NCBI RefSeq assembly: GCF_021130785.1 | Contig: NC_060213.1 | Location: 134,120,001 to 134,184,000, forward strand | Direction of reading: 5' to 3' | DNA length: 64,000 nt | Source of the DNA: Homalodisca vitripennis | Taxonomy: Eukaryota > Arthropoda > Insecta > Hemiptera > Cicadellidae | Shown here: piece after piece, positions 26,007 through 41,000 of the stretch | Layout: every line of letters begins with the position of its first letter | How positions within the stretch are numbered: the stretch's first letter is position 1 | Program-made: the position numbers and the translations under genes | Notes under the pieces: generated by a model | Databases searched by the model: none | Seen by the model: only the letters and a program-made list of their open reading frames with translations | Told to the model about the DNA's origin: nothing

Positions 26007-29000
26007 CAATAAATATTGAATCGCAAAAAGTACTTGCTCCGCCGGGACTCAAACCTGGATCTCTCACTTGCCGGGTGAATGTGCTACCATTACAACACAG
26101 AGCCCTCACTTTTTACAATTCAATTATTTTGTATTTGGCCGTTTCTTTCACATATGTGTTTAAATATATATACATATATATGGACTATGAAATGAATAAT
26201 TAAGAGAAGATTCATAATTTGGAATATTGAGTTAATAAAAAATTCTAAACTTGAAAAATGTATATAATTGTACAAATATTCAATTAATAAACATATTCGT
26301 AAACAATAAAGACAAAAGTGAATAATTATTTCGTGTTGTGTAAAATTTCAATCTATTTCTACGATTATTGGTGACAAAACCTGGAGTAAAAAAGAATCTT
26401 TCAGTCGGGATTGAAGTAGCAAGTCAACAAATATTTTTTTTCTGGAGTTCATAAATCGTGGGTATGACATATTATTTGTAGGAGGCACAAAAAGGCAAAG
26501 GATTTCCCCACTTTTTTGGCAGGGTAATTCCAAATAACCAAGAAACAATTGATTACGGTAAGGAAGTAAGTCTAGACTTGTTTGTTAGAAAAACTATTTG
26601 AATACATATTCAAATACAAGAGTGCTTTTGAATACTACACTGTATTCAATTCTTTTAAGTGTTCGATTTTCCCATCACTAGGACAAGCCATGGTGTTTCA
26701 GGTTGTAACAGTTTCCTCTAAAAGTCACTTCATGGCTCCAGATTCTGTCGATATTTACACCATTTCAGTGTAGCAAACGATTAATTAATTATTTTTCATC
26801 ACCCTACTTAATAATTTTTGTATTATCACTTTATAACCATTTAACCTTTTGGCTTCTTAGCTGCCTCCTTCCCCTTGCCGACTACACCCATGTCTAAGCT
26901 TAAGGTTATCAGATATATGGAAATTTTAATTAATCAACTACAAGAAGAACTAATAGATTTTTCTAATCTTCACACCAATCAGACCAATACCTAAGTGATT
27001 TGGAACGCATAGAAGATTAGGAAGATCTATTAGTTCTTCGTGAGTTCCAAATCACTGAGGTATTGGTCTGATTGTACAATAAGAGCCAGACTATTGCCAG
27101 CCATCTTGTTTGTCTTAACTTTTTTGTCTTAAAACTTGTCTTAACTCTTTTGCATGTAAGTTTGAACAACATATAACATATTATGGAGTAAAGTTTTTCT
27201 TTGTTGCATTTTAACTATCAAAACTTATTGATTAGCCAAACGAAATAGTATTCTCATTGGGTACAGAAGCCATACTTGGTTAGTTTGTTTATTGTCCTCA
27301 GAAAATTGGTGACAACAATGCCTAAGGTATCTGAAAGGAATAATTATTGCTTTAGTGTTCAAATGCTTCACTTAGGTTCTATTATTTACACCAACAAATT
27401 TTCCAGTTTAAGAGAATCAGAAAGTGGGGGTGAGCCAACTTGTTTGCATGTGGAAGATGAAGGGCGAAGGTAAGGTGGTCTCGAAATGGGTTCGTGCTGA
27501 ACACGAGAGAAGGTGGAGGTTGCATCCAGGTCTGAGAATGAGCAGAATGGTAGTACAGTCACCTTCCTCCAGGGTGGCGTCTGACTTTCTCTCACCAAGT
27601 AGATTGATGACTTCTTGAGTTATAGATCTGGTTATGGGACATGGTCACCTGAGAAAGCATCTTCACAGAGTTGGCATCCTTCAGGAGGATCCGCTCTGTA
27701 GAATGTGTGATGAGCAGGATGAAACTGCTGAACACCTGCTTTTTGATTGTCCTGCAATAGCAAGGCAGCGGTATGCCATCTTTGATAGTCTGGACAAGGG
27801 TGGTGAATTTCCCCAGGAGGACCTAATAGGTTGTTTTCAGCGGTTTGTGGAACTGCTGGGGTGTTAGACTGGTAGGGTGTACTATCGGGGTGCGCAAAAG
27901 GTCCTTGAGGCTTAAGTGCATGGCAATAGGCTGCCCCATAGAAGAAGAAGAAGATTACCCCCACTTAATTGTTATGAAGACTAACCTACTGCAGTAAGCT
28001 ATACATTTTGCTACCATACTTTACGTTGGAGTGACACCGTCAAAATGTTACACGGATACTCACGTGAGAGTGTACTGGTGGGCCAGAGGAAGTGAACCTC
28101 TGCCTTCATAATGTCTGATGGTCCCTTGTTGCGGATACTGTACACGTGGACTACCTGCGGGCCTATCTCCGACTCCTGCGTAATCTCCTTGTTTTCATTA
28201 TACAGCGAGGTGTTGTAGTGTACCATTGCAGGGTGGGATGACCTGTACAAAAACGTCATTCAGTTGTCTTGGACAAATTTACTTCACATAATCTATTTAT
28301 AAATTACAATATGAGATTATGAGATTTAAAGAATAAATCAATACCTAAGTTATAAAGTTTGAGTTAAAAAAATATTTTCTAAAACAGAAAGAGAAATGCT
28401 TCAGAAAAAGTGTCTTTAAAATACACAGGGATAATATACAGGAAATATACATATTTTATATTTACAAGGCAGAAAATTCGTATTAAATAGACTTATTAAT
28501 TCAGTAGATTTTAAAACCATTGTAAGAAGCACTTTTGAATTGGCCTTGGGTTTAATTGACTCTTTTTTTGCACGTCATGAATGAATTACAGAGTGAGAAT
28601 ATTTTGAGAAAAGATTATTTTCTTTTTTGAAATAAGTAACACATAAGCTACAGTACCATAGTACTGTTGGCGAGAGAAAAGAAGAGACCTGGATTCTGGC
28701 CTATCTGAAATTTGCAGGCGTTACTACTAGTATGTTGCCGCGCCCTGTTTCGTAATTCCATTATTGTTTCACTGTTCCATTGCTAGGATAAACAATTCGC
28801 AGGGTTGGCTGTGGGGCGAAGCGCCTGAAATTACCGGGCGGCAACACACTAGTACACAGCTGTGCGCCGGCACGGGCCAGGTCTCTTCTTTTCTCTCGCC
28901 AACAGTATAAATGTTGTTGTAATATTTAAAATTTCATTGCAGTAACTGTAGATAAATGCTGAATGATTGAAGTCTTGTAAAATATTACAATATATTAAGT

Positions 29001-32000
29001 GTGACGTGTTGTATGCTGCAAAAACTTGTACACTGACAAACATGTCATCATCTAACTTAATTACTGTTGTGTTTCAACAACCAATTCCCTTAATGTGAGA
29101 TACATAGGTGGTAAATTGTCAAGGGCTTGTTATGATGACATCCTTTCACCCTCCCCCCTAATATGGATATTTCTGGTTAGCCTACCTGTGGAATATTGGT
29201 TTTTTCTTTCTAAATGTTCTCACCTTGGAATTAATTCATGATGTTCAAAAAGAGTCAGTTCCTGTGAATGGAAAAACAACAACAAACTGCAAGTCCAGCT
29301 TCCCACACTTTTTTTCCATCAATCAATTAAACCCGAAGGTGCGTTATTTTTATCAATGTTACATAGATCTGTACACAACTTAGTCCCCTGAGTGTGCTAG
29401 ACCTGCAGAATGACAATAAGCTCACCCTTGCAGGATAAGGTCAGTCTCCACCCAGATGGGCACAACAAGATGCTGGAAGTTGTCACCACTGGAGGTTATG
29501 TTCTCGGGGTTGGTGCTGTTGACCGCAATGTCGAACTCGTACCGAGCCTTCATCCCTGCCTTGTGGAAGGGCTGTAGCAACACTTTGAAGTGTACCTATA
29601 AACAGCAGTATTTTTATTTTTGTCATAATTATACAAACATAATAGGTACCGAAACATTTCATCCATTGGCATGCGTTTACGGAACCTTTGTCACACACCC
29701 CATACAAGATGGTAGCCCATGATATTAAGTAAGGGTGACTGTGTCGTCTAAGTCGCTCCTTATGGACATGGAAGTCGGCCTTGGAGTTGCGAGTTCAATT
29801 CCTGAACTTAACATTAGGGATTGGCGGTCTAATGTACGCTTAAATGTGGCAGACCGTACTCTTGTATAGTTACACAATATGGTCACCTACTAAACACCAA
29901 GAATTAGTGAAAGCAGTGAAAAATGAGTTTTTAGCTTGGAAAAATATGGTGAGAACTCACAATTAAGCTCACTTCAAGTTATGCTAGAGACTGTTAAACT
30001 AGCTATTAAAAAAATCAATCAATGTAACACACTGAACTTGTATTCCATCTGTCATAATAAACACAATTACTATTTCTTTATTGCACAGCACATTTTTAAC
30101 TACCAGCATTTAATTAAATAGTAATAAATAAGTATAATAATACAGATAAATAAGAACAAACTGTCCCAATACAGCATAAACAAATAATAATATAATTCAT
30201 ACGAGTATATGCTTATTTTGATCCAGAAGAATGTGGTAGATAGAGTCAAGAAGTTATAATGGAACCACATAAAAATTATAATTTTTTGTGAAGAATTTTG
30301 TAATCTTTAACAAAAAAATTAGTTTTTGTGAAATATTAAAAGAAGGTCAGGAATACATATGTTTTGTAAGCAGTTTCAGCGGTTAAGTGATCTTATTCTG
30401 TTCTATGAAGACAGAAAATCACAACTAAGTATCGAAGTTTTGTACCTACTATTGTGTAGAAAATTGAATGATGAACAAGACAATGATAAACCAAAACAAA
30501 CTGTGGCCATCCTGGATAGCAGCGATTAACAAATATTCTGCCCTAACATAAAGTAGGCCTACTGGTTGTGGGCTCTCATAACATTGTCAGTATCTACAGC
30601 CGAAGTTGAGAGACCATTTTCGTCATTGAAGAGGATAAAAACGTACCTTAGAAGTTCTGTGGAAAATGATTGACTTACAGGATTAGCTCTACTATCAGTG
30701 CATTACCCAGTTCCTGTAACAGCAGACGAGGTAAATGACGAAATGGCAAGATCAGGGATAAGAAGAAGTTTTTTTGTAAGATGAACTCAGAAGCTTACTT
30801 GTTTACTTCAGATATTTGAACCAAATTGCCAATCTAATTGGAATAAAGTGTTGTTTTTTTAAAAAGGTTTATTTATTCAGTATTAACTTAGAATTAATAA
30901 AGAGTTTCATACAATAAAGTGTGTCACTTGGGATCTTTAAGGTCCCAGGGAGGTCAACACACTTCCGGGTCTAGTGATAGCCTCAAACTTCTCCTTGAGA
31001 CTCACTTCCCTGATTGTATCTTTGAGAATGACGACACTGGAACGTCTGGTAATCACGAGGCAGGCTCACGGCCAAGAGCTTGTCGTGGTAGCTGGGCCAT
31101 TGCCAGAAGGATTGTCACTCTCTCTAAAGCCAAATGGGCAATTTCTAAATTTGCCCCTTTCAAATCTGCAGGAGGGGATGGAATCTTTCCGGCCCTGCTT
31201 CAACAAGGGCCGGAGAATCTCCTTACCCTTCTATGTGAACTATTCAGGGCGAGCCTAGCCTATGGGTACATACCACAAGTCTGGCGTCTCAACAGGGTGG
31301 TCTTCATCCCTAAAAAAGGGAGAGCGGACTACTCTGTCCCTAAATCTTTTCGTCCCATCAGTTTATCTTCGTTTCTACTGAAAACATTAGAAAGACTGGT
31401 GGAGAGGCACCTGAGAAAGGGAGTTCTCTCAGACACTCCCCTTCATCGCAACCAACATGCATACCAGCAAGGCAAATCCTGTGAATCAGCACTGCACCAA
31501 TTAGTCAGTAGGATTGAGGATAGCCTGTCCGCCAAGGAATTGGCATTGTGCACCTTCATAGACATTGAAGGAGCTTTCGACAATGCCAAATTCACTGCAA
31601 TGGTAAGTGGAGCACAGCGACGTGGCCTCGAGCCAGCTCTGTGCCGGTGGCTTAGGGCCATGCTGTGCTCCAGACGGATCAGGGCCGATCTCAATGAAGT
31701 ATCGCTTGTGATCGCACCCACAAGGGGATGTCCTCAAGGAGGCATCCTGTCACCTCTACTGTGGAATCTAGTAGTAGATGGTCTACTTGAGGACCTTACT
31801 AACAACGGAATCTATGTCCAAGGATATGCAGACGACATAGTCCTTATGGTACAGGGAAAATACACAAATGTTGTTGTTGATATCATGAATACCAACCTTC
31901 AACATGTACACAACTGGTGTCAGGGAGAGGGACTGAAAGTAAATCCCTCTAAGACAGTAGTTGTACCATTCACTAGAAAAAAGAACCTAGAGTCTCTTTC

Positions 32001-35000
32001 TAGGCTGAAACTCGCATCCACTCAGCTGGAGTGGTCAAAGACAGTCAAATATTTAGGACTGACTCTAGACCATAAGCTTACGTGGAATGATCATCTTAAT
32101 AATATCCTGCACAAAGCAAAGTGGGCGCTCATGACGTCCAGGAGACTTGCAGGAATCTCATGGGGCGTAAAACCCCATATAGCACTATGGCTTTACAAAG
32201 CAGTTGTAAGGCCTCAAATCACTTATGGTTCATTAGTCTGGTGGACAAAGGTGAATCAGGTAACTGCCAAAGCCAAGCTTGAAAGCTTACAAAGGCTTGG
32301 CACAATCTTTGTAACCGGAGCATTCAGGAGCAGTCCCTCAGCGACCCTCGAGGTGGCTTTAGGACTTCTACCTCTTGATGTTCATATAAAAGCTGAAGCG
32401 CGTAAGTCAGCTTATCGGCTGATGGTTGCTGGCTTGTGGAGGAATGGCGTGTCTAACGCGAGCCATGGCGCCATCACTGAAGCTGTAAACCCAAGCGCTA
32501 TTCTCGAAATGGTCTCCGACACAATGAGAACGGAGTTCGTATTCAATAAGCCATTCTCTGTTGACTTCTACTCCAGAGATGAGTGGAAATCGCAAGATAA
32601 CATCCCAACAATAAGAAAGAGCTTTGTCTGGTACACGGATGGCTCGCTTATTAAGGGTAGAACTGGATATGGAGTGTTTAGTCAATCCCCTAGAACTGCC
32701 CTTAGCGGCAGTTTGGGTCGGAACTGCTCCATATTTCAAGCCGAAATCTATGGTATCCTAGCCTGTGCCAACCTAGGCCTCACCAGAAGGTACCAGGAAA
32801 TGAACATCTGTATAATGTCAGACAGTCAGGCAGCTCTTAAAGCTCTTGACTCCAACAGCATTTCATCCAAGCTTGTGTGGGAGTGCTTTAACACTCTCTG
32901 CAAGCTTGGATCACGCAACTGTGTGCGTCTTGGTTGGGTACCGGGCCACACAGGCATAGGTGGCAACGAATGCGCCGACAGGCTTGCCAAAAGCGGAGCA
33001 AGCATGCCATACACCGGTCCAGAACCGAGTTGTGGTATAAGCAAGTCAGCCGCTTATCAAAGTATAAACAAATGGTCCAGGAAGACACACCGCTTGCGGT
33101 GGCAGAGTCACCAAGGACAAGCACTCGGCAAAAGACTGCTTGCCGATTCTAGCTCCGGATTCACCAGATGGCTGATGGGGCTGGGGAGGGATCGGGTTAA
33201 GCAAGTGATTGCCTTGATCACTGGACACGGCCACTTCAGGAAACACCTAAACACTCTAGGTTTACGAAATGAGGACTCGGAGTGTAGACTCTGCAATAAG
33301 TCTGAAGAGACTGCAAAACACATAATACTGGACTGTGAGAGACTGGGAGCAAGGAGAAGGGCTCTTTTCGGTGATAAACAACCAGGCGACGAACCAGATG
33401 CTAGTATCGGGGAAAAGCTTCTTAGCCTAATTAAGGGCACGAAGATAGGCTTACCCCTCTAACATCAAAGGGGCACACAATAAGCTCAGGTTGACGTGTG
33501 AGGATCTAGGAATCCACCCCAATATCCCAAAGGAAAAAAAAAAAAAAAAAAAAAAAAAAAAACAATAAAGTGTTGCCTAAAACCAGTGTTTAGCAATTAT
33601 AATTTTAGGGAGCACTCTCGGACCCTCTTTTTTCTGGTGGTTACAACACCTCCTACTCTTGCTATGGCGTCCCCAAAAATAATTTCTTGGCTACGCCACT
33701 GTCAAGTACCCTAAAAATACATAAAATATTCATAAAACAGCAATTCAACTACTCTGAAATCCAGCAGTTAATGTTCTATCTTGAATTAGGACTAAGTAAT
33801 TAATACAAATTTAGATGTACCTATTCAGATTTATTCCATACTAACCAATGTAGTGTTCTCTTCAATCAGATTCGTTCCCCCTCCCAACCCCCCCCCAAGA
33901 CAAATCATAGTCACGTCACTGCTTATTACAGATTCACTATTACAATGAGTTTTGTGCAATATTATTTTAGTTACACATCTTAAGTACAGTACCAACAACA
34001 TTTTGAAACATAGTAAGTACATACCTTTTGGTCTTTTATTCTAAGAGGACTAAAAAATTTTAAAATATAAAAACTAATTTCAGTTCAACTAAAAAGATGA
34101 ATTAAAAAATCCCCATTTCCTTTTGGTCATGTTTTGTGTATATTTTATACAGATATGAGTAAGACCAGATTGTATTGTTTTATTTTCGGTATTAGAGTTA
34201 CAAAATCTGTAAAAAAAATTATTAGAGTTTATACAAAAAACTAAAATAAGGACGTAATCACACAGTTTTTACGAATATTTCAATACAATTTTTATTCAAG
34301 CTATTTCATTGTGCATTTAGAATCCAAATAATTAAAATTTAATACTTTAGTAATTTATTATGGATCTTCCAGGACTAAAAAATCTAGTCAAATGGAGTCT
34401 ACAATGAGATTATAGAGGATCATAATAGGACTCTGCTCTACTCACGGTTTTCTCCTTGGGCAGAGGGTTGCCGATGTCGCAATGAAGGGTGTTGTTGTTG
34501 ATGAAGGAGGGAGCAGAGCACTGTACCAACACGTCTCTCTCAGCGTCCACCCTCTCTATATTGACATAGTTGATGCCTGGAGGAACTTTCATGTCGAATA
34601 CTGCCTCAAACGCATCCTCTCCTTCATTTATCACCACAACGTCCACGAAAAGCCTCTCCTTCGAGCCCAGCAAATATCTCTTCACATTGCTGTAAATAAT
34701 TTTTTGTGTAATTTCGTGACAAATGAGAGGGTTCAAATTATGAATTTTAGTCGCAGGGTGTTCACATTTTGGAAATTTGAAGGAATGGAGAGTGAGTTGA
34801 AATAATTGAAGGTACCATGCTACAAAAATCAATCGTGGTAACCACTCAAAAAGAAAACTATTAACAGTTTACAGGATGTTTAAAAGTTCCTGGAAATCTT
34901 TTGGAGCAGATTGGTTTGATAAAAAATAGGAGGGACAGTTGTTAAAACATGTTTTTACTATAGACTCAGTTTACAATATTACTATACTTAAATTACCAAG

Positions 35001-38000
35001 GAATCATCAACTTGAACTTGAAGTTTAAGACTCTTGGAGCAATCAGAAAAGAATTTAAAATAGAAGTAAATGTTATTAAAACAATACTTTTCCAATATAG
35101 TTTATTTTTTGGACGAAGCCTTTCGAAACCAACAGTTTTGTCATCACGCGACTCCACAAATGTTTTGAAAGGCCTCATCCAAAAAATAAACTATATTGGA
35201 AAAGTATTGTTTTCATAACATTTACTACTATTTTGAACTTGAAGGTTCAAAGTTCAGTAATTTTATGTTTTCCTAACACAGAGTGATTCTTTATACTTAA
35301 AATGTAACAATCTGAAATCGTTGCTACTGTTTTGATTAAAGTAACAATGTTTCTTAATCTCTAAATCTCAGTGTGATTCTCTAAATGCTTTAATCACTGT
35401 ACTCAACTGTTATTAAGAAATCAAACAGTAAATACATATATATTTAAATTTAAAAATAATTAATGTGATTAAGTACAAATTGCCTGGCATACTCCACGCA
35501 CATAAACACTTACGGAATTGCAGTGATACGTAGGTTAGGTATACAGATATTATCCTTCCCACAATTCTTCTGGATGGTAATGCTGTCTTTGCGATTGAGA
35601 GGTTCATTCAGGTCCAAGACAGGAGAGAGGGTACGTCGATATCTGCGCCGCGAGAAGGCAGCCTGAGAGGCCTCACCGCGCAGACCGTAGCGCATCTCTG
35701 CATCCAGAGTCGTCAGCTTGTCTCGGATGCCCGGCTGAAATTGACAGATTACTGTAACTTCTTTATAATATTTGGGTATTGAATAAAGTCTTCTACTTTA
35801 GGTTTTGACATATGTAACAATTAGCAAATACAAAGAGAAATTGTGAGCAAACTGTGGAAGGATTGAGGGTTATCTGCAGAACCATCATGAATTAAATATG
35901 CATGAGCTTGTTATATTAATTGAGAAAGTAACAACAAAATTCATTTCCAACATTCTTCTGTCAACATTGACAAATTAATTGTTCAGGGCACAGGGGCGAA
36001 CTTAGTATGAATTTGGAGTGGGGTCACAACGGGGGGATTGTTTAATAACATTTACTTTGATATAAAATAAAACTAGCAAATATATATATATATTATGAAA
36101 ATATTTTAGGAGGAGTCATGATCCCTGTGCCCCTCTAAATCCACCCCTGTAAGGGCATTCCTTATTAGATTTCCAAAAAGGAGATTAACATGTTTGAGAC
36201 TGGTTTTCCTATACTTTTGTGCACAAAAGAATGCTCTCTTCATATTCTATGTAATTCTATTGATTCTATGAAAAATAATTCTATTCTAAGTGCATTCATC
36301 TTGAAAAAAATCATCATTTACAAAGAGGTTTTACCTTAATGTAGACAAACACTTCTTGACACCTTTGCAGACCTTTGTCCAAAGTTAACGTCTGATTCTG
36401 GAAACTTTGACCCTCTGCCGACAGGAAACACATCCTGGGGCTCTTGATCTTCTTGGAGTCGAGAATTAGTTGGACGTTGAAATCTGAAATCCATTAACCC
36501 AACATTGTCATCCAGTGGTCTTTTCAAGGTAAGGAAAAGCAAAACGGAATGTTCCCTCAGAATTCAAGAGATTAGGCTATACTTATGTTTGAAACTTACC
36601 TAATCTTGGGTCAACCCCAAGGCCACTGTACTCCAGACACATCTTGAGGGAAAGACAAGCGACTCTTGAACCATCCTTGAGGGTACAGTTCTGCTCCTCC
36701 AAGACCACTTGCTTCTGGTCTGACAAGAACTCTACGGAAGCCATCATTTTTACTACTGGCCGGGCTCTGCACATAAACCAGACAAACTTTGGTAAGGAAT
36801 TACAGATATCTCCTCTTTTATATGGGGAATCTATTGAAGTATTTTCAGTCAGATACAACTAAACCTATTCACTAATCTAAAATTATGTTAATTCACACAT
36901 GGATGAATTTTCTTAATATTGTTTACTTTCCATTGTGGGTCAATCCATGTCAAATCAACACACTCAATTAACCTAACCATTTTGGGTTTGCTCAAATTTG
37001 ATGTACTCATAGTAAGTGCTCAGACTAAGAAAGCCAAAGAATTTTAAATTTCAATCTTAAAGAATTTCTGAAATACGGTTATGTAAAGTTTTCAAAAACT
37101 CATCAACAAGACAAATAGAAAGGCATTTCTGGAATTTCTCTAGGAGTTCTCCTAAGTAAAAATTTTGTCAAAATAAATAAACCAAATAAATAAAGATTTT
37201 GATTTAATGTTTTGTAGTATATAATTAAAAATTTGTCAGTGGTATATTTAACACAACATCAATATTATAATGCAAACATTTTGTCCAAATAAATAAAGAT
37301 TTTGATTGAATTTTTTTAAGTAAATAACTTAAAATTTCCCATGAATCACATGGTAAAATAAAAACATGGGGGTAAGAATGTGTTCATGACATTTTTAACA
37401 TTTCTGAAAATCGCTTTTTATACCTAGCCTGTCTCCATATCAATAAGGATACAAATAAATTCTACAACTGTTATATGTTATGTATATAAGGTTTTTGTGG
37501 TACAAATTGTCCTATTTTACAAAATGTTATTTTCATGCATATTACTACATTCAGTGACTGACTTTTAGAACTAGATTTAGTGAAATTGGAACTTCCTGGA
37601 GGTCTGGGGAATATGGATACCTATGAGATAAAAGGGATTTGGGGACCATACATGAAGAATTTCCAAAATATGAGGTCCTAAAGCAATGTTTTTAAGCATT
37701 TCTGAAATGCAAAAGGAAAGTTTCCTGCATAAACTAAAATTCCACATTTTTAGGACCCTATCAGAGAAAGGTAGAGGAATGCTGTTCCATGTTCCACCTC
37801 AAAACAAGCATTAATTATGTTAATTCTGCAAAACTGACACACACTCATTTTTGTTTTGTTAAATGCATTTCTATTGGAGAAATTGATACATTTACAATCA
37901 TATAGAATGTCAATAAATTCTGTTACAAAATACAATAATGTGAAATAAATTAATATTATTTTAATAAATTATACTTCTATCAACATAAATTTTTAACCTT

Positions 38001-41000
38001 TTAATCAATTTAGTAGACAAGGTTTTGTTGTATATGTACAATACTAGCAGTTACCCGTGGCTCCACAAAGTTTTGCACCTGTATGAGCACTTCTGGTTCA
38101 AGTGAATTATATTTCCGACACTAACGTTAAGTTTGCCTTCTTCCCACGATCAAGAAAGTATATTAAAAAGAGTATATTATTAAGGTCATTATAATTTAGT
38201 ACGAGGTTAGTATTTTTTATTCCATTGCTTATTTTGTTCCTTTTCTGATCAAGAAAACACTGAAATAATTAATAATGAAAATTACTTCATGACGGTCATT
38301 ACTGTTCATGTTTCATAAATTGAATTATGGACGATTTTGAAGTTTTGGTAAGCAAGTTCAACCAGAAATTTATTTTAAAGACACATTGTAACTTAGAGCC
38401 TTCAAATGATGTTAGCTATTTAATATATATATCTGTCAAGTAATTGCAGTTTATAATGTGCAGGCGCTTTGAAAACTTTTATCTTCTGCATCGCCACATG
38501 GTGGTGAGTTACATCAATGTGCATAGCATATAAACCTTCTACGTGTAAAAATACATATAGGCTACATACTAATTTTCATAAAGATCGGTCTAATAGTTTC
38601 TGAGTCTATCAATGTCATATATAACAACATCCTCTTAGAAATAAGAATAGAATAGAAGATTATGTTTGCACATGTGGAATAGAACTCACTTGAGGAACAC
38701 AGCAGTGTCGGACTCGTATGCTCCCACAATGAGGTCGGGGTACTGGTTCTCATCCATGTCCACGCCACCGGAGAGGGAGAAGCCGAAGGTGGTGAGGGGA
38801 AGGCCGAGGTCTGTGGTTCGGATGATCTGTGAGGGCTTCTCTCTGATACCAGTGGGAGAGCCGTGGTAGATGTAGACTGCCCCTCGCTCCTGGGGTCCAT
38901 CGTAGGGGGCTCCGACTGCTACATCTGGGGACAAATGTGTAGAGGGTCACATCTGATTGACAACTTAAATTTGACTATCTGGAAATACACTTCAGAAACC
39001 CTTGATTCTGTAAAGAATATGGGGCATCTGAATATTGAGAAAAGAAAAGAGTGAAGCTATTCTTCCTAAAAATTAAAGTGTTGCAGCATGCATGCATGCA
39101 TGCTCATTTGCATGCCTCAGAAACTCAGAAATAAGGTTTGATAATTCTCTAAGATATGGAGAGATGTGAGAAGGTTCTTCCTCTAAGATCCATCTCTATT
39201 CTGCAGATGGCGTTATTTCTAGTGAGTGGATCTAGTATTGACATTGTTATAACCTTTTCTTGGCTTTGAAATCTTTGTTGGCAAATCTTTTAAGTAGTAC
39301 GTTCATTTGTATAGGTGTCAAGCCCGTTTATGTTTGGCTAGCTGACATTCATTATTTCTTCAGTAATAGTTCACAGTAATCTTCACAAGTTCTTAGCCCA
39401 AAAACTTAACTTCAGGAAGCAGGCACAGCTTTGGCAGTAGCTGAAAGCGTTACAGACCTAAAATTATCTGTCAGAAATTTGATTTCTTATTAGACTGTTT
39501 TGATTTCTTTGCTGAATCAAAGTGGTGTCTTCAGACAGTTTTGGTTCAGGTGGAATAGCCAACAATGGCGCCGTAACAGCTGGTAATCGCTAGTTCAGTA
39601 ATTATATAACTTATTGATTAATTGTGTTATAACTGCTCAAAGGCCATGGACAATTCTAAAAAATGTAAAAGATGTGCTTATGCTCTTCCAAATCTTTAAC
39701 CACTTGGGTAATTGACTGTATGACTGCATAAACCTAAAATTGTACTGAACTAAACAGTGTTAGTATGGATACCACATCATTTCTACCTTTCCTTTCCTAT
39801 TTTAAATTGTTTTCTTATTTCTCCACTAATGCCCTTTGATAGAATGAAAAAATACAACTTCTTCAGAAATGAAAACTGGAAGAATAGGAAAAGAATTTAA
39901 TTTACAACTTGGAAAATATTTAGGAATTTCAGCAAAGTTAAACATTTTGCTATAGGTTTTTCGTTAGGCTCTGTTCATGACTCAACTTACCCCTGTAGGT
40001 TGATTTTCGCTACCGTTAAAAATAATAATATTGTTTTTGTTAGTAACATATCAGAGCTCAATTTCATTTTACTTATTAATTGATTCCTGTTGAATTTTCT
40101 GTCTAACTATAAGGGAAATAGACTCATTAACCTTTTTAACTCATCCCCCAACAAAGTGAATTCTTATTCTCAATATGATTAAATTTGAGATTTTATATGG
40201 ATTTACCTACAGTGCCATTGCAGGCAAAAGTACTCACCTCCATACCCATCTTTGTTGATATCCCCCAGAGACGCTAGTGCCAGGCCAAATCTTGACTTGG
40301 AGTTCACACCATCTCTCCTGTTCATGGATCTAAACTTTTGTTCCTGAAATGAAAAGAATAATAAATAAAAACAATTAAAAGAAAGAGTTTCCAAATAGAG
40401 TTTTTTTGGTTGATAAAAATTACTATTTATATTTAAATTTTAAAATGTTATTTAGTAACCCCAATTTTATTATTGCAAGGAGTACCAATTATTATCTTAT
40501 GGGTTTTCAATACCTATCCTTTTAAACTGGTTTATTGAAATTAAGTACAGAAACTGTAACTTAATTAGTTTGGGAATTGACAAGTTAACTTTAAAATATC
40601 TCATCAATTTCTTTACCAAGATTTTCTATAACTTTTACATTTTCCTTTTTATGAGGGCAGAACAATAAGAGGAATTTATAGATCATTAAAAAAATTAGTA
40701 ATAGTGAAAAGAGGTCTTAGGAATATGAAGAACAACATATATGAATATGAGAATTGAATTGAATCATAATTTATTTCCAAACAATATTTACATGCGTGCA
40801 AATTTACTATTAAATTTATATTGTCTTGTTACTATACTAGTTAAATGTTTACATAACAACATTATACATAAAAATATTATACACATCAGATTTAAAGTGG
40901 CCTAGGAAATGAGCCTACATGGGCGGAAAAGCCTGTGCGTAGGCTCGAGTTGCTTCCCTGGAGATTTTGGACGAATTTAATCTGGTGATTAAATTATAAC

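Larger units (their letters stand above)
25372..28063 (-). other. Integrin intron segment with repeats
   Basis: Rest of the intron after the hAT element. Holds a (TA)n microsatellite (about 25971-26002), a tRNA-like sequence, an interlocked inverted repeat (26943-27074) and a non-LTR 3' fragment. No integrin exon seen. Confidence 0.6.
29596..34445 (-). other. Integrin intron carrying the nested hAT and non-LTR elements
   Basis: Largest part is the decayed plus-strand hAT sequence and the non-LTR insertion. The remainder is AT-rich without recognisable genes. Confidence 0.7.

Noticed and set aside
27276..27473. 65-codon plus-strand frame before the non-LTR fragment
   Set aside because: Overlaps the start of the retrotransposon-derived segment in another frame; no independent support.
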